A stretch of DNA of 64,000 bases. Origin: Pseudomonadota bacterium (GTDB lineage: Bacteria; Pseudomonadota; Gammaproteobacteria; Steroidobacterales; Steroidobacteraceae). Positions 26,544 through 35,021 of this stretch are shown here, piece by piece (position 1 is the first letter of the stretch; every line of letters begins with the position of its first letter). The notes under the pieces are model-generated. The model worked only from the letters and a program-made list of their open reading frames with translations. It made no database searches and was not told the DNA's origin. A program made the position numbers and the translations under genes. The stretch lies in assembly GCA_023391335.1 (NCBI GenBank), contig JAEWBG010000111.1:53452-117451 (forward strand), in the 5' to 3' direction.

Positions 26544-27966
26544 CATCCCGTCCATACCTGTCTTCGAATCGAACTATATCGTCCTCGCCCAAGTAGGACC
26601 CCGATTGCACCTCAATAATGTGCAGCGGAATCTTGCCGGGATTTTCAATTCGATGCTGCGTGCCTACAGGGATGTACGTGGATTGGTTCTCTTCCAGCAG
26701 GAATGTTTCGTTTCCACGGGTAATTCGTGCGGTGCCCGATACCACGATCCAGTGCTCGGCGCGATGGTGATGTAACTGCAATGACATCGCGGCGCCGGGC
26801 TTCACTGACAATCGCTTCACCTGAAAGCGAGCGCCAGAATCGATGCTGTCGTAGCTACCCCAGGGCCTGAATACCTCGCGATGCAATGAAGTTTCGTGCC
26901 TGCCCTGCTTCTTGAGCTTGTTTACGAGGTCTTTGACGTCCTGCACGCGATTTTTCGGTGCAATCAATACCGCGTCCTTGGTTTCCACGACTACGTGATT
27001 CTCGAGTCCGACCGTAGCGACTAACCGGCTCGTCGATTGCAGGTAGCAGCCGTGAGTATCGGAGGTCAACACGTCACCCAAGCAGACGTTGCCGTCTGCG
27101 TCTGCAGGTATCGCCTCATGCAGAGCAGACCAAGACCCCACATCGCTCCAGCCGGCGTCGAGCGGCACTACGACACCATGCTGCGTTTTTTCCATCACAG
27201 CGTAGTCAAACGAATTGCTCGGACACGCGCCGAACTCTTTGGCCGGAAGGCGCGTGAAATCTAAATCGCGCTTCGCGGCCGTGTATGCGTGCGCACATGC
27301 TTCGTAAACGTCTGGCGCAAGTGCGCGCAGTTCATTGAGCACCACTGAGGCGCGGAACATGAACATGCCGCTGTTCCAGTAGTACTCGCCCGAATCGACG
27401 TAGCGCTGCGCCGTTGCGAGATCAGGCTTTTCGACAAACTGATCGATCGGGAATGCCGGCCCTTCAGCCGATTTGCGCCGGATGTATCCGTAGCCTGTCT
27501 CGGGCTTCGTCGGCACCACTCCAAACGTGACGAGACGCCCTTCCAATGCTGCTTGGCGTCCGATCGCAATGGCTTTTTGAAATGCAGCGCGATCTTGAAT
27601 GACATGATCTGCTGGAAGGATCAGAAGTATCGGATCTTCGGCGTTGTTTCGGGATGGATCGTCAGCAACCGATGCCATCGCTGCAATTGCGATTGCAGGA
27701 GCCGTATTGCGACCGACCGGCTCCAGCAGAATCGCGCGGGGCAACGAGCCAGATTCAAGTAACTGCTCCGCAACGAGAAAGCGGTGGCTCTCGTTGCAAA
27801 CGACAATCGGATTCCCGAGATCGCTCACGCCCGAAAGCCTTGCCAAGGTCTCCTGCAGCATGGTGCCCCTCGATACCAATGGCAGCAGTTGCTTTGGGTA
27901 TAGCTCGCGCGATAGAGGCCAAAGTCGCGTGCCAGAGCCGCCGGAGAGAACAACGGGAAGAAGCAT
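26536..27966 (-). CDS. manC: Mannose-1-phosphate guanylyltransferase/mannose-6-phosphate isomerase
   Basis: Bifunctional enzyme of 476 aa making GDP-mannose. The N-terminal nucleotidyltransferase has the pyrophosphorylase signature GGSGTRLWPLSRELYPKQ (residues 9-26) and the sugar-binding FVEKPD loop; DAGWSDVGSWSAL is also typical. The C-terminal cupin (about 345-470) carries the isomerase motif HHHRAEHWIVVSGTA and QSTYIPVGTQHRIENPGKIPLHIIEVQ. It forms a mannose-activation pair with cpsG. The last codons run into a heptamer stutter, and the stop codon is inside the repeat. Confidence 0.96.
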   Translation of the reverse strand: MLLPVVLSGGSGTRLWPLSRELYPKQLLPLVSRGTMLQETLARLSGVSDLGNPIVVCNESHRFLVAEQLLESGSLPRAILLEPVGRNTAPAIAIAAMASVADDPSRNNAEDPILLILPADHVIQDRAAFQKAIAIGRQAALEGRLVTFGVVPTKPETGYGYIRRKSAEGPAFPIDQFVEKPDLATAQRYVDSGEYYWNSGMFMFRASVVLNELRALAPDVYEACAHAYTAAKRDLDFTRLPAKEFGACPSNSFDYAVMEKTQHGVVVPLDAGWSDVGSWSALHEAIPADADGNVCLGDVLTSDTHGCYLQSTSRLVATVGLENHVVVETKDAVLIAPKNRVQDVKDLVNKLKKQGRHETSLHREVFRPWGSYDSIDSGARFQVKRLSVKPGAAMSLQLHHHRAEHWIVVSGTARITRGNETFLLEENQSTYIPVGTQHRIENPGKIPLHIIEVQSGSYLGEDDIVRFEDRYGRDES

Positions 27967-28076
27967 GATGTGCTACTACCGAAAAGTGACTGATTCGAAT
28001 ATTGCGTACCGAGGCGACACGCAACCCCGCCCCGACGCACGCATTTGCGCCGGGAATCCGATTGTACTTACATCGT

Positions 28077-29420
28077 TCAGGCAGAACGTGCGACGCTATC
28101 GCCTCTGCCGATTGCGTAGTACTTCAGACCGAATCGCTTGACGAACCCGGGGTCGTACAAGTTACGGCCGTCGAAGATCACCGGCTGGCGCAGGTTCGTC
28201 TTCAGCGTTTCGAAATCGGGGCTGCGGAACTCCTGCCACTCGGTGACGATGACCAATGCATCCGCACCTTTGGTCGCATCCATGGCAGATTTCTCGAGCT
28301 TGAGGTCTTCGCGTTCACCATAGATCCGTGAGGCTTCCTCGTGTGCGACCGGGTCGTAGGCTCGCACTCGGGCACCCGCTTCCCAAAGCGCCTCCATCAA
28401 ATAGCGGCTAGGCGCCTCGCGCATGTCGTCCGTGTTCGGCTTGAATGCCAGTCCCCACACGCCGATGGTCTTATTCGCGAGCTGCCCGTTGAAGTATCGA
28501 TTGAGCTTCTCGAACAACACAGACTTCTGTCTCTTGTTCACGCTTTCCACAGCATTTAGGAGCGTCGCATCGAACTGATGATCGCGGGCACTTCGCGAAA
28601 GCGCCTGCACGTCCTTCGGGAAACACGATCCGCCATATCCGCAGCCCGGATAGATGAAGTGGTATCCGATGCGCGGATCGGATCCGATACCTAAACGCAC
28701 CTTTTCGATATCAGCGCCCATGCGCTCAGCGAGATTGGCCAGCTCATTCATGAAACTGATCTTCGTGGCGAGCATTGCGTTGGCGGCGTACTTGGTTAGC
28801 TCGGAAGAGCGAACGTCCATGACGATCATGCGATCGCGGCTGCGAGTGAATGGGTCGTAAAGGGCCTTCAGAAGTTCGGCAGTCCTAGGATTGTCGGTGC
28901 CGACCACAACGCGATCAGGCTTCATGAAGTCGGCGATCGCAGCGCCCTCCTTCAGGAATTCCGGGTTGGACACCACATCGAATTCGAACTGAGCACCACG
29001 AGCTTTTAGTGTCTGGTCGATCTTGGCCTTGACCTTATCCGCCGTGCCAACCGGAACGGTGGATTTGGTGACCACGACTCGATAGTCATTGATGTGCTTG
29101 CCGATGGACTCGGCAACGGCCAGCACGTATTTCAAATCCGCCGAGCCGTCCTCATCGGGTGGCGTCCCGACCGCGATGAACTGGAATACGCCGTGCTTCA
29201 CGCCTTCCGCGGCATCGGTGGTAAAGGTCAGACGACCTGCCGCGATATTTCTCTTCAGTAGCTCGTCGAGTCCGGGCTCAAATATCGGTGACTCGCCCCG
29301 GCGAAGCATCTCGACCTTGCGCTCGTCCACGTCTACGCAAAGAACGTGATTACCCACCTCAGCAAAGCAAGCGCCCGTCACCAAACCCACGTATCCCGAG
29401 CCGAAAATAGTTAGCCGCAC
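28077..29420 (-). CDS. ugd: UDP-glucose 6-dehydrogenase
   Basis: NAD-dependent enzyme of 447 aa that oxidises UDP-glucose twice to UDP-glucuronate. It has the Rossmann motif GSGYVG (7-12), the STVPVGT segment, SNPEFLKEG, and the catalytic cysteine Cys266 in GCGYGGSCFPKDV; the C-terminal UDP-binding domain contains FKPNTDDMREAPS. The start is GTG with GAGGG 6 bases upstream. UDP-glucuronate feeds the UDP-glucuronate 4-epimerase encoded at 56838-57845. It lies downstream of the terminator closing the large locus, so it must have its own promoter in 29421-29903. Confidence 0.96.
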   Translation of the reverse strand: MRLTIFGSGYVGLVTGACFAEVGNHVLCVDVDERKVEMLRRGESPIFEPGLDELLKRNIAAGRLTFTTDAAEGVKHGVFQFIAVGTPPDEDGSADLKYVLAVAESIGKHINDYRVVVTKSTVPVGTADKVKAKIDQTLKARGAQFEFDVVSNPEFLKEGAAIADFMKPDRVVVGTDNPRTAELLKALYDPFTRSRDRMIVMDVRSSELTKYAANAMLATKISFMNELANLAERMGADIEKVRLGIGSDPRIGYHFIYPGCGYGGSCFPKDVQALSRSARDHQFDATLLNAVESVNKRQKSVLFEKLNRYFNGQLANKTIGVWGLAFKPNTDDMREAPSRYLMEALWEAGARVRAYDPVAHEEASRIYGEREDLKLEKSAMDATKGADALVIVTEWQEFRSPDFETLKTNLRQPVIFDGRNLYDPGFVKRFGLKYYAIGRGDSVARSA

Positions 29421-29903
29421 AGAACCCTCGATCGTTCAGTTGTTCACATCGAACCTTAGATAAGGCCGCGAAACCCGTCAAAGCTGCTGGTCTTAGCAGC
29501 TCATTTTCCATAACAAGAAATATTTTCAGGTTTTTTCACTTTCCTGCGAGGGAATTTCCCCGCGGACGTCGCTTATACATTTTGGGAGCAGTCGAATCCT
29601 TAGGAAGAGCCTTCGACTCTCCAAGAGGACGCAGGGGTGCACGGACGCACTGGATCGGGCCACCGCATGGAGGGCGCGTGACCAGAGTAAAAAACCCATC
29701 GCACTTGGAAACCGCGACCCTGTTTGTCCTCTAGCTCCGGTTGGGCCGGCACCACTTCCACGGTGCCGGCTCAGCTCTAAGGCCGAGCCCCACCGGACGC
29801 AAGCAATTCACCCACGCCTCAATTCCCCACTAGCTTCTTTCGTTCCGATATCTCCGCCTTCCCGGAAATTTCAGTTTTGTTTGCGATGAGCTTTTTGCGG
29901 GCG
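29421..29903. other. Gene-free region upstream of ugd with two inverted repeats
   Basis: No ORF I can support. Visible structure: AGCTGCT-GGTCTT-AGCAGCT at 29482-29501, about 60 bases upstream of the ugd start, a plausible operator; and a 9-bp hairpin at 29745-29770 (GCCGGCACC/GGTGCCGGC) without a U-tract. The minus-strand transcript could have a leader of several hundred bases. I compared it by eye with c-di-GMP riboswitch and JUMPstart/ops sequences and found no match. Confidence 0.4.
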
Positions 29904-29938
29904 AAAAAAAACCGCGGAGACCGTCCTGGTCTCCGCGG
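29904..29938 (-). terminator. Strong rho-independent terminator ending the large polysaccharide locus
   Basis: On the minus strand: an 11-bp perfect stem CCGCGGAGACC/GGTCTCCGCGG with a 5-base loop, followed directly by eight U residues. It lies about 150 bases after the WbpM-like gene stop, and separates the 30-kb locus from ugd. Confidence 0.93.
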
Positions 29939-29960
29939 CTGTGTTCCCAAGAGAAATGTT

Positions 29961-30011
29961 TCACTCCCTTGAGAGGACCAGTCGGATTGGAGCGAATAAC
30001 CCTTCTGGCAT
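29961..30011 (-). CDS. Possible 16-aa ORF with a strong ribosome site just before the terminator
   Basis: MPEGLFAPIRLVLSRE, read from an ATG preceded by AAGGAGGG at ideal spacing (30015-30022), ending 22 bases before the terminator stem. The Shine-Dalgarno is the best in the area, which is odd for non-coding sequence. It could be a small protein at the operon end or a leader-type peptide; codon statistics are useless at this length. Confidence 0.35.
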   Translation of the reverse strand: MPEGLFAPIRLVLSRE

Positions 30012-30085
30012 GAGCCCTCCTTAGCTCGGGTGAGATAGTAAGCAATTCTATTACGAACGTCTAGTCCTACTTTCGTCCAATTGCT

Positions 30086-32080
30086 TCAATGAGCAGGAGC
30101 CCCTGGACGTGTTCGCCGCGCTTGTATGGCTGTGACCTTGCTTTGATCCATTTGGACACTGCTGGCCTGGCGCCTTGACCAGACTAGGTCCTGCAGTCCT
30201 TCCGTCGGACGATACTCCGCGACCGTTTGCATCAACAGGTACCGTGCCCGCTCACAATCGGAGCGACTGAGTGCCCCACCGAGTTCTTCCAGTATCTGCT
30301 GAACCGTATTCCACGGCAGCGAGTGCTCCATCGCACGCATGATCATTGGATGCTCAGTCCCCGTGACATTCGTGCCGATCAACAACTCTTCAAATAGCTT
30401 TTCCGCTGGCCGCAAGCCCGTGTACGTGATTTCGACATCACCGTCCGGATTTTCGTCATCGCGGACCGTAAGCCCCATCAAACTGATCATGCGCCGAGCG
30501 AGATCAACGATGCGCACAGGTTTACCCATGTCAAGAACGAACACATCGCCGCCCTTACCCATGGATCCGGCTTGCAAAACCAGCTGGGCTGCCTCTGGAA
30601 TCGTCATAAAGTAGCGGATGACGTCCTTATGAGTCACAGTAACGGGACCTCCCCGGCGGATCTGTTCGCGGAAAAGCGGAACCACGGACCCCGATGATTC
30701 CAGCACGTTCCCGAAGCGAACCATGCAGAATCGCGTTGACGATCCTCGCTCTTGCAAGGCCTGCAACACGATTTCTGCGAAGCGTTTCGTCGCGCCCATC
30801 ACGTTGGTCGGATTCACCGCTTTATCAGTGGAAATGAGGACGAATGTTTCTACTCGACATTCGCAGGCGGCTTCGGCAGCGTTCCAGGTTCCGAGTGTGT
30901 TGTTGTAGATGCCTTCAATTACATTGTGTTCAACAATCGGAACGTGCTTGTAGGCTGCTGCGTGGTAGATCGTTTGAACTCCAAATGCTTGAAGGATTTC
31001 CTTAAGCCGCTGCCGGTGATGAGCGTTGCCTAAGAGCGCAACTAACTCAACGTCTAACTGCTCTGTCGCCAGGAGATGCTTTAATTCTCGTTCGATGTTG
31101 TAAAGAGCCAGTTCGGACATTTCAAATAACAATAGCTGCCGAGGATTCAATCGGACAATCTGCCTGCACAGTTCGGAGCCAATGGAGCCACCTGCACCAG
31201 TGACCATCACCACCTTACCCTGGATGCAGGCATCAAGCAGCTGCGTATTGGGCGGCACGGGATCCCTCCCCAGTAGATCAGCCGCATCAACATCGCGGAC
31301 ATCCTCAACGCGGGCGTTCCCCGCCAAAATGTCCGTGTAGTCCGGCACCGTTTGTACAAGCAAAGCGAGCGGCTCCAACGCTTTCAATATTTCCTGCCGA
31401 CGCCGCCGTGATTGGGACGGCAGTGCGAGGAACACCGCAGCGACCCCTTCCTCTCGCACTAGTTGCGAAAGCGAATGGAATCCGAACACCTCAAGGCCGT
31501 TGATCGTTCGGCCCTGCAAGGAAGGATTGTCATCAATAAAGGCGACTGGGTGGTATCGTCCGCTTCGCGCCAGGCCGCTCGCTAGCTGAACGCCGGCGCC
31601 GCCCGCACCGTAGATGACGACCCTTTGCGTACCATTTGCCCAACGAAAGTTCAGCAGGACACGTACGATAAAGCGGCTCCCGCCAACCAATATGAGCGCA
31701 AACGACCAGTAAATCGGCACTGCGCCCAGAGGCAATTTTACGTCGGCGAGCAGGAGCGCGATGCAAGTCAGTAGGACCACCGAAGAACTCACCCCTATGA
31801 GCACGGTAAACACAGCTCGCGGGCCCATGTATCTGATCACAGCACGATACAATCCCATGCGGACGAAGATGGGCACGGTAGTAATCAGAGCAGCGAAATA
31901 GACCCATTCGCTGCCAGCAATTGAGCGGAAAGAACCAAGCCTAAGAGAGATTGCACACCACAGGACGAAGGGGATCCCGACGGCGTCTGCCGAGAGCATC
32001 AACATTCGCTTGCGGCCGCGCGGCAGATGCGTAAGCCACTGAGCGAACTTTTCGATCCACTTGGGCATGGAATCCGTCAC
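30086..32080 (-). CDS. WbpM/FlaA1-type nucleotide-sugar 4,6-dehydratase, membrane-anchored
   Basis: Protein of 664 aa: four N-terminal membrane helices (to about residue 135), a first Rossmann domain (RVVIYGAGGAGVQLASGL), and a catalytic SDR domain with VMVTGAGGSIGSELCRQI, a long GNAHHRQRL insert and ISTDKAVNPTNVMGATKR. In the last stretch Met replaces the usual catalytic Tyr, giving the Ser-Met-Lys pattern known for WbpM. It likely makes UDP-4-keto-6-deoxy-GlcNAc for FucNAc, QuiNAc or Bac4NAc-type sugars. The start is GTG with GGAGAG upstream. It is the last large gene of the locus before the terminator. The 156 bases upstream contain nothing I can name. Confidence 0.92.
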   Translation of the reverse strand: MTDSMPKWIEKFAQWLTHLPRGRKRMLMLSADAVGIPFVLWCAISLRLGSFRSIAGSEWVYFAALITTVPIFVRMGLYRAVIRYMGPRAVFTVLIGVSSSVVLLTCIALLLADVKLPLGAVPIYWSFALILVGGSRFIVRVLLNFRWANGTQRVVIYGAGGAGVQLASGLARSGRYHPVAFIDDNPSLQGRTINGLEVFGFHSLSQLVREEGVAAVFLALPSQSRRRRQEILKALEPLALLVQTVPDYTDILAGNARVEDVRDVDAADLLGRDPVPPNTQLLDACIQGKVVMVTGAGGSIGSELCRQIVRLNPRQLLLFEMSELALYNIERELKHLLATEQLDVELVALLGNAHHRQRLKEILQAFGVQTIYHAAAYKHVPIVEHNVIEGIYNNTLGTWNAAEAACECRVETFVLISTDKAVNPTNVMGATKRFAEIVLQALQERGSSTRFCMVRFGNVLESSGSVVPLFREQIRRGGPVTVTHKDVIRYFMTIPEAAQLVLQAGSMGKGGDVFVLDMGKPVRIVDLARRMISLMGLTVRDDENPDGDVEITYTGLRPAEKLFEELLIGTNVTGTEHPMIMRAMEHSLPWNTVQQILEELGGALSRSDCERARYLLMQTVAEYRPTEGLQDLVWSRRQASSVQMDQSKVTAIQARRTRPGAPAH

Positions 32081-32236
32081 ACAATCTCTCCATATGCGCT
32101 ATTCAATATCGCCACGCTTGACTGTACGCGCTGGACAGCCTTCGTTTGTAATTCAAGTCACCGCAAGGGCATAAAGATTGTTACAGAACATGCATTTCAA
32201 TGCACTGGCTCCATCCAGCGACATCTCTGAATGATC

Positions 32237-32965
32237 TCAGTAGCGCTCGGTCACAATGGCGGTTGCGCCGGGAGGGGGCGCTGGTACAAGGGGGGCTTCG
32301 CGCGTGGCGACATTAACAAGTCGCGGAGGGGCCCCGCGACGTCGTAAATCGAGTACAACACCGCGCAATGCTCTTGGGCGCGAGATGATAGCGACGGCGG
32401 TAAGATAAATGAGTCTAAGGTCAAGGACCCAGGAAGAGTGCTCGATATAAAATAGTCCAAGCAGCCCCTTGTATGGTCGAATCAGTTGGTTATAGGCGAT
32501 GTCGGGGTCAGCCTGGTCACGCAGAATCTCGCCCTCGTCGGAAAAAACGATCGATGCGTAGTCGGTAATCCCCGGGCGCACGCTTAAGAGCTTCTTCTCG
32601 AGCTGCGTATACATGCGCGTTTCCCGTTCCACGTTGGGACGCGGACCCACAAGGCTCATGTCTCCCTTCAACACGTTCCAAAGCTGAGTCAACTCGTCGA
32701 GCTTGTATTTGCGGACGAACTGCCCGACTGGCGTGATTCTGCGATCGCTCGATGAGGTTGAATCAACACCAGACTTATCAGCGTTGATGATCATCGACCG
32801 GAGCTTGACCATACGAAAGGGACGCCCTCCTCGACCCACACGAGGTGCTATGTAGAAGGGCGAATGCTTGTCTTGTTTCCAGATCAGGAACATGACGGGC
32901 AACAAGACCGGAGATCCTAGAATCAATCCCAGGCTTGATAGAACAATATCAATGAGTCGTTTCAT
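32237..32965 (-). CDS. Initiating sugar transferase (polyprenyl phosphate hexosyl-1-P transferase, PglC-like)
   Basis: Monotopic phosphoglycosyl transferase of 242 aa without the extra N-terminal helices of WcaJ. It has one membrane segment (DIVLSSLGLILGSPVLLPVMFLI), FYIAPRVGRGGRPFRMVKLRSM, the catalytic pair region KYKLDELTQLWNVLKGDMSLVGPRPN with adjacent Asp-Glu, and RPGITDYASI. It would put the first sugar phosphate of the repeat unit on undecaprenyl phosphate. This is a second initiating enzyme distinct from the XrtA one at 17224-18627, showing the two polysaccharides are built separately. It is encoded 13 bases after the E1 beta gene stop. Confidence 0.92.
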   Translation of the reverse strand: MKRLIDIVLSSLGLILGSPVLLPVMFLIWKQDKHSPFYIAPRVGRGGRPFRMVKLRSMIINADKSGVDSTSSSDRRITPVGQFVRKYKLDELTQLWNVLKGDMSLVGPRPNVERETRMYTQLEKKLLSVRPGITDYASIVFSDEGEILRDQADPDIAYNQLIRPYKGLLGLFYIEHSSWVLDLRLIYLTAVAIISRPRALRGVVLDLRRRGAPPRLVNVATREAPLVPAPPPGATAIVTERY

Positions 32966-32978
32966 CGGCAGGGATGAT

Positions 32979-33959
32979 TCAGTCGATTAGCTGTTGCGCA
33001 GCTTTCGTCACATGAGCCGCGCGCGGGTAGTAAATCGCCTCTAATGGCTTGCTCGTGGGCGCCGGCGCATCTGGCAGCGTGATGCGAATCGGAGGCTTCT
33101 TCAGCTGGCCGATTGTTTCGCAAACTCGAGCGATGACCTCGCCTGCAATTCCTGCCGTACGCCAACCACCGTCTACGACACACAGACGACCCGTTCGTCG
33201 CACCGAGTCAATCACGCAAGTCGCATCCAAAGGGTTGATGACCCGCAAGTCAATCACCTCTGCACTTATACCCTGGGTCGCAAGCTCCTCCGCGGCAGTC
33301 CTGCACAGCGAAGTGGAATAACTGCAGCCCACGAGGGTCACGTCCTCGCCGGCTCTCACAACCTGCGGACCTTGCCTACGAAGATCTAATTCAGCGGGCG
33401 GCCCAAGCACCTCCGTCTCCTCGTATAACCACCGATCATCGATGTACATCACCGGATCATCGCTGAGCACAGAGGCAATCAAGAGATCGCGCGCATCGCG
33501 GGGTGTGGCCGGCATCACGACACGTAGGCCGGGAATGTGCGCGAACCACGAGTGCAGCGCCTGGGAATGCTGCGCACCTTGTTCGCCTCCTCGGTTAATT
33601 ATGGCTCTGAAGGTCACGGCAGGCGATGCCTGCCCGCCCAACATGTGGGACCACTTTGCAGCCTGATTGATAATTTGGTCGGCTGCCAGCACCATGAAAT
33701 CCATCCGAGGATGAATGACAATCGCTCGCGCTCCGCAGAGCGAAGCTCCGATCGCAGCGCCGGTGCATGCGAGCTCGGAAACTGGCGTATCGATGACCCG
33801 AGCTCGCCCGAACTTCCTATCCAAATCCGTCATCGAATTGCCAACGTACCAAGGGCTCCACAATCCCTGACCAATAGCAAACACTTCGGGGTATGTCGCA
33901 AGTAAGTACTCGAACCCCTCGCGGATCGCCTCGCCATAACCTACTACGCGAGTTGTCAT
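32979..33959 (-). CDS. Alpha-ketoacid dehydrogenase E1 beta-like subunit (transketolase fold)
   Basis: Protein of 326 aa matching the beta chain of TPP-dependent E1 enzymes: pyrimidine-binding domain at the N-terminus (YGEAIREGFEYLLATYPEVFAIGQG, then DTPVSELACTGAAIGASLCGARAIV) and a transketolase C-terminal domain (VTLVGCSYSTSLCRTAAEEL, VIDLRVINPLD). The ATG at 33959 overlaps the E1 alpha stop (ATGA), so the two chains are translated in step. No E2 or E3 genes are nearby. In a polysaccharide locus a TPP enzyme could build or decorate an unusual sugar, but the substrate is unknown. Confidence 0.85.
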   Translation of the reverse strand: MTTRVVGYGEAIREGFEYLLATYPEVFAIGQGLWSPWYVGNSMTDLDRKFGRARVIDTPVSELACTGAAIGASLCGARAIVIHPRMDFMVLAADQIINQAAKWSHMLGGQASPAVTFRAIINRGGEQGAQHSQALHSWFAHIPGLRVVMPATPRDARDLLIASVLSDDPVMYIDDRWLYEETEVLGPPAELDLRRQGPQVVRAGEDVTLVGCSYSTSLCRTAAEELATQGISAEVIDLRVINPLDATCVIDSVRRTGRLCVVDGGWRTAGIAGEVIARVCETIGQLKKPPIRITLPDAPAPTSKPLEAIYYPRAAHVTKAAQQLID

Positions 33960-35014
33960 CGTCGTGTACCTGGCTTGTAGACCAGATTCAGCAGCGCGTC
34001 TTCGGCCGGATACGGAGCGGTCTGTGCCCGAAGCGATTCGCTCTTGACCTTGGCTCGGATCCTGTCCGTCAACTGCCGAAAATCCTGATCTGATAGTTTG
34101 TTGGCCAATCGCAAGGCAGCGCTCAAGCGCGCGATCGGATCTCGCCGTTTCCAATCGCGAACGTCTTGTTCTCTTCTGCGGACTCCAACATCGATGTCTT
34201 CTTTGGGCCCAACGTGCCCGCGGTGACGATACGTCACCGCTTCGAGTAATCCCGGCCCTCGACCTTCTCGCGCAGCGCTCACCATTTCACCAGCCGCCTT
34301 TGCAACAGCGACGACATCATTCCCATCCACTGTTCTCGTGAGCATCCGATGTGCTTCGCCGAACCTCGCGATGCGATCGCTAGGCTGACGCAAGTTGATG
34401 TCCAAATGACTGGAGAAAAGGTTGTTCTCGCAAACGAATAGAACCGGCAGCGCAAAAGTAGCGGCCAAATTCATCGATTCGTGAAAGACTCCTTCTTCGC
34501 TCGCACCATCACCGAAGTACGTCACGCCAACGCTCTTGCTGCCTTCTCGCAGCTTGGATGCGAAGCCAGCACCCACCGCGAGCGGAATGGTCGCTCCCAC
34601 CAAGGGAACGCTCCCTACAAAACCAACCTCCTCACCGTAAAGATGCATCGAGCCCCCCATGCCTTTGGAGGCTCCATCTACCTTGCCCAAGACCTCGGCA
34701 ATGAGCTTGTAAACGCTGCCGCCCAAAGCAAGGTAATGAGAGTGAGAACGATGGCCGCCAAAAACCTTGTCGGTCGCTTTTAGATGGGCAGATACGCCCA
34801 CGGCAACGGCTTCTTGTCCGACGCCGAGATGACACGGAGCGCGCGCTAAACCACTTTCCGCCAGCCCCCCGATTTCCTCTTCCACAAAACGAATGACAAG
34901 CATCGATTCCAATTGCCGCCGCAAGACATCCGTATCGGCACTGGAAATGTCGAGTGGTTCTCCATGCCACGCGGGATCGGCCAACGCGCCAAGATCAGAA
35001 GGTCGCACGGACAT
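33956..35014 (-). CDS. Alpha-ketoacid dehydrogenase E1 alpha-like subunit (TPP-binding)
   Basis: TPP-binding chain of 352 aa. The PDH alpha signature HLGVGQEAVAVGVSAHL, KGMGGSMHL, and the Mg/TPP motif GDGASEEGVFHESMNLAATF...VLFVCENN (GDG to NN) are intact, and YRHRGHVGP follows. The start at 35014 lies 7 bases after the aminotransferase stop with GAGG upstream; a longer frame would overlap that gene. It pairs with the beta-like chain downstream. Normal PDH-like E1 needs an E2 lipoyl partner, absent here, so an acyloin-type carboligation or a free-standing decarboxylase is a fair inference, not shown. Confidence 0.86.
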   Translation of the reverse strand: MSVRPSDLGALADPAWHGEPLDISSADTDVLRRQLESMLVIRFVEEEIGGLAESGLARAPCHLGVGQEAVAVGVSAHLKATDKVFGGHRSHSHYLALGGSVYKLIAEVLGKVDGASKGMGGSMHLYGEEVGFVGSVPLVGATIPLAVGAGFASKLREGSKSVGVTYFGDGASEEGVFHESMNLAATFALPVLFVCENNLFSSHLDINLRQPSDRIARFGEAHRMLTRTVDGNDVVAVAKAAGEMVSAAREGRGPGLLEAVTYRHRGHVGPKEDIDVGVRRREQDVRDWKRRDPIARLSAALRLANKLSDQDFRQLTDRIRAKVKSESLRAQTAPYPAEDALLNLVYKPGTRR

Positions 35015-35021
35015 CGCGACC

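Noticed and set aside
29421..29560. JUMPstart/ops element upstream of the polysaccharide genes
   Set aside because: A stretch around 29482-29501 looked loosely similar, but the GGCGGTAG core is absent on both strands.
29640..29780. Cyclic di-GMP (GEMM) riboswitch upstream of ugd
   Set aside because: A hairpin is present, but the conserved GEMM core sequences could not be found on either strand.
29830..30045. 71-codon minus-strand frame after the WbpM-like gene
   Set aside because: It runs through the rho-independent terminator stem and U-tract and has no family resemblance or ribosome site.
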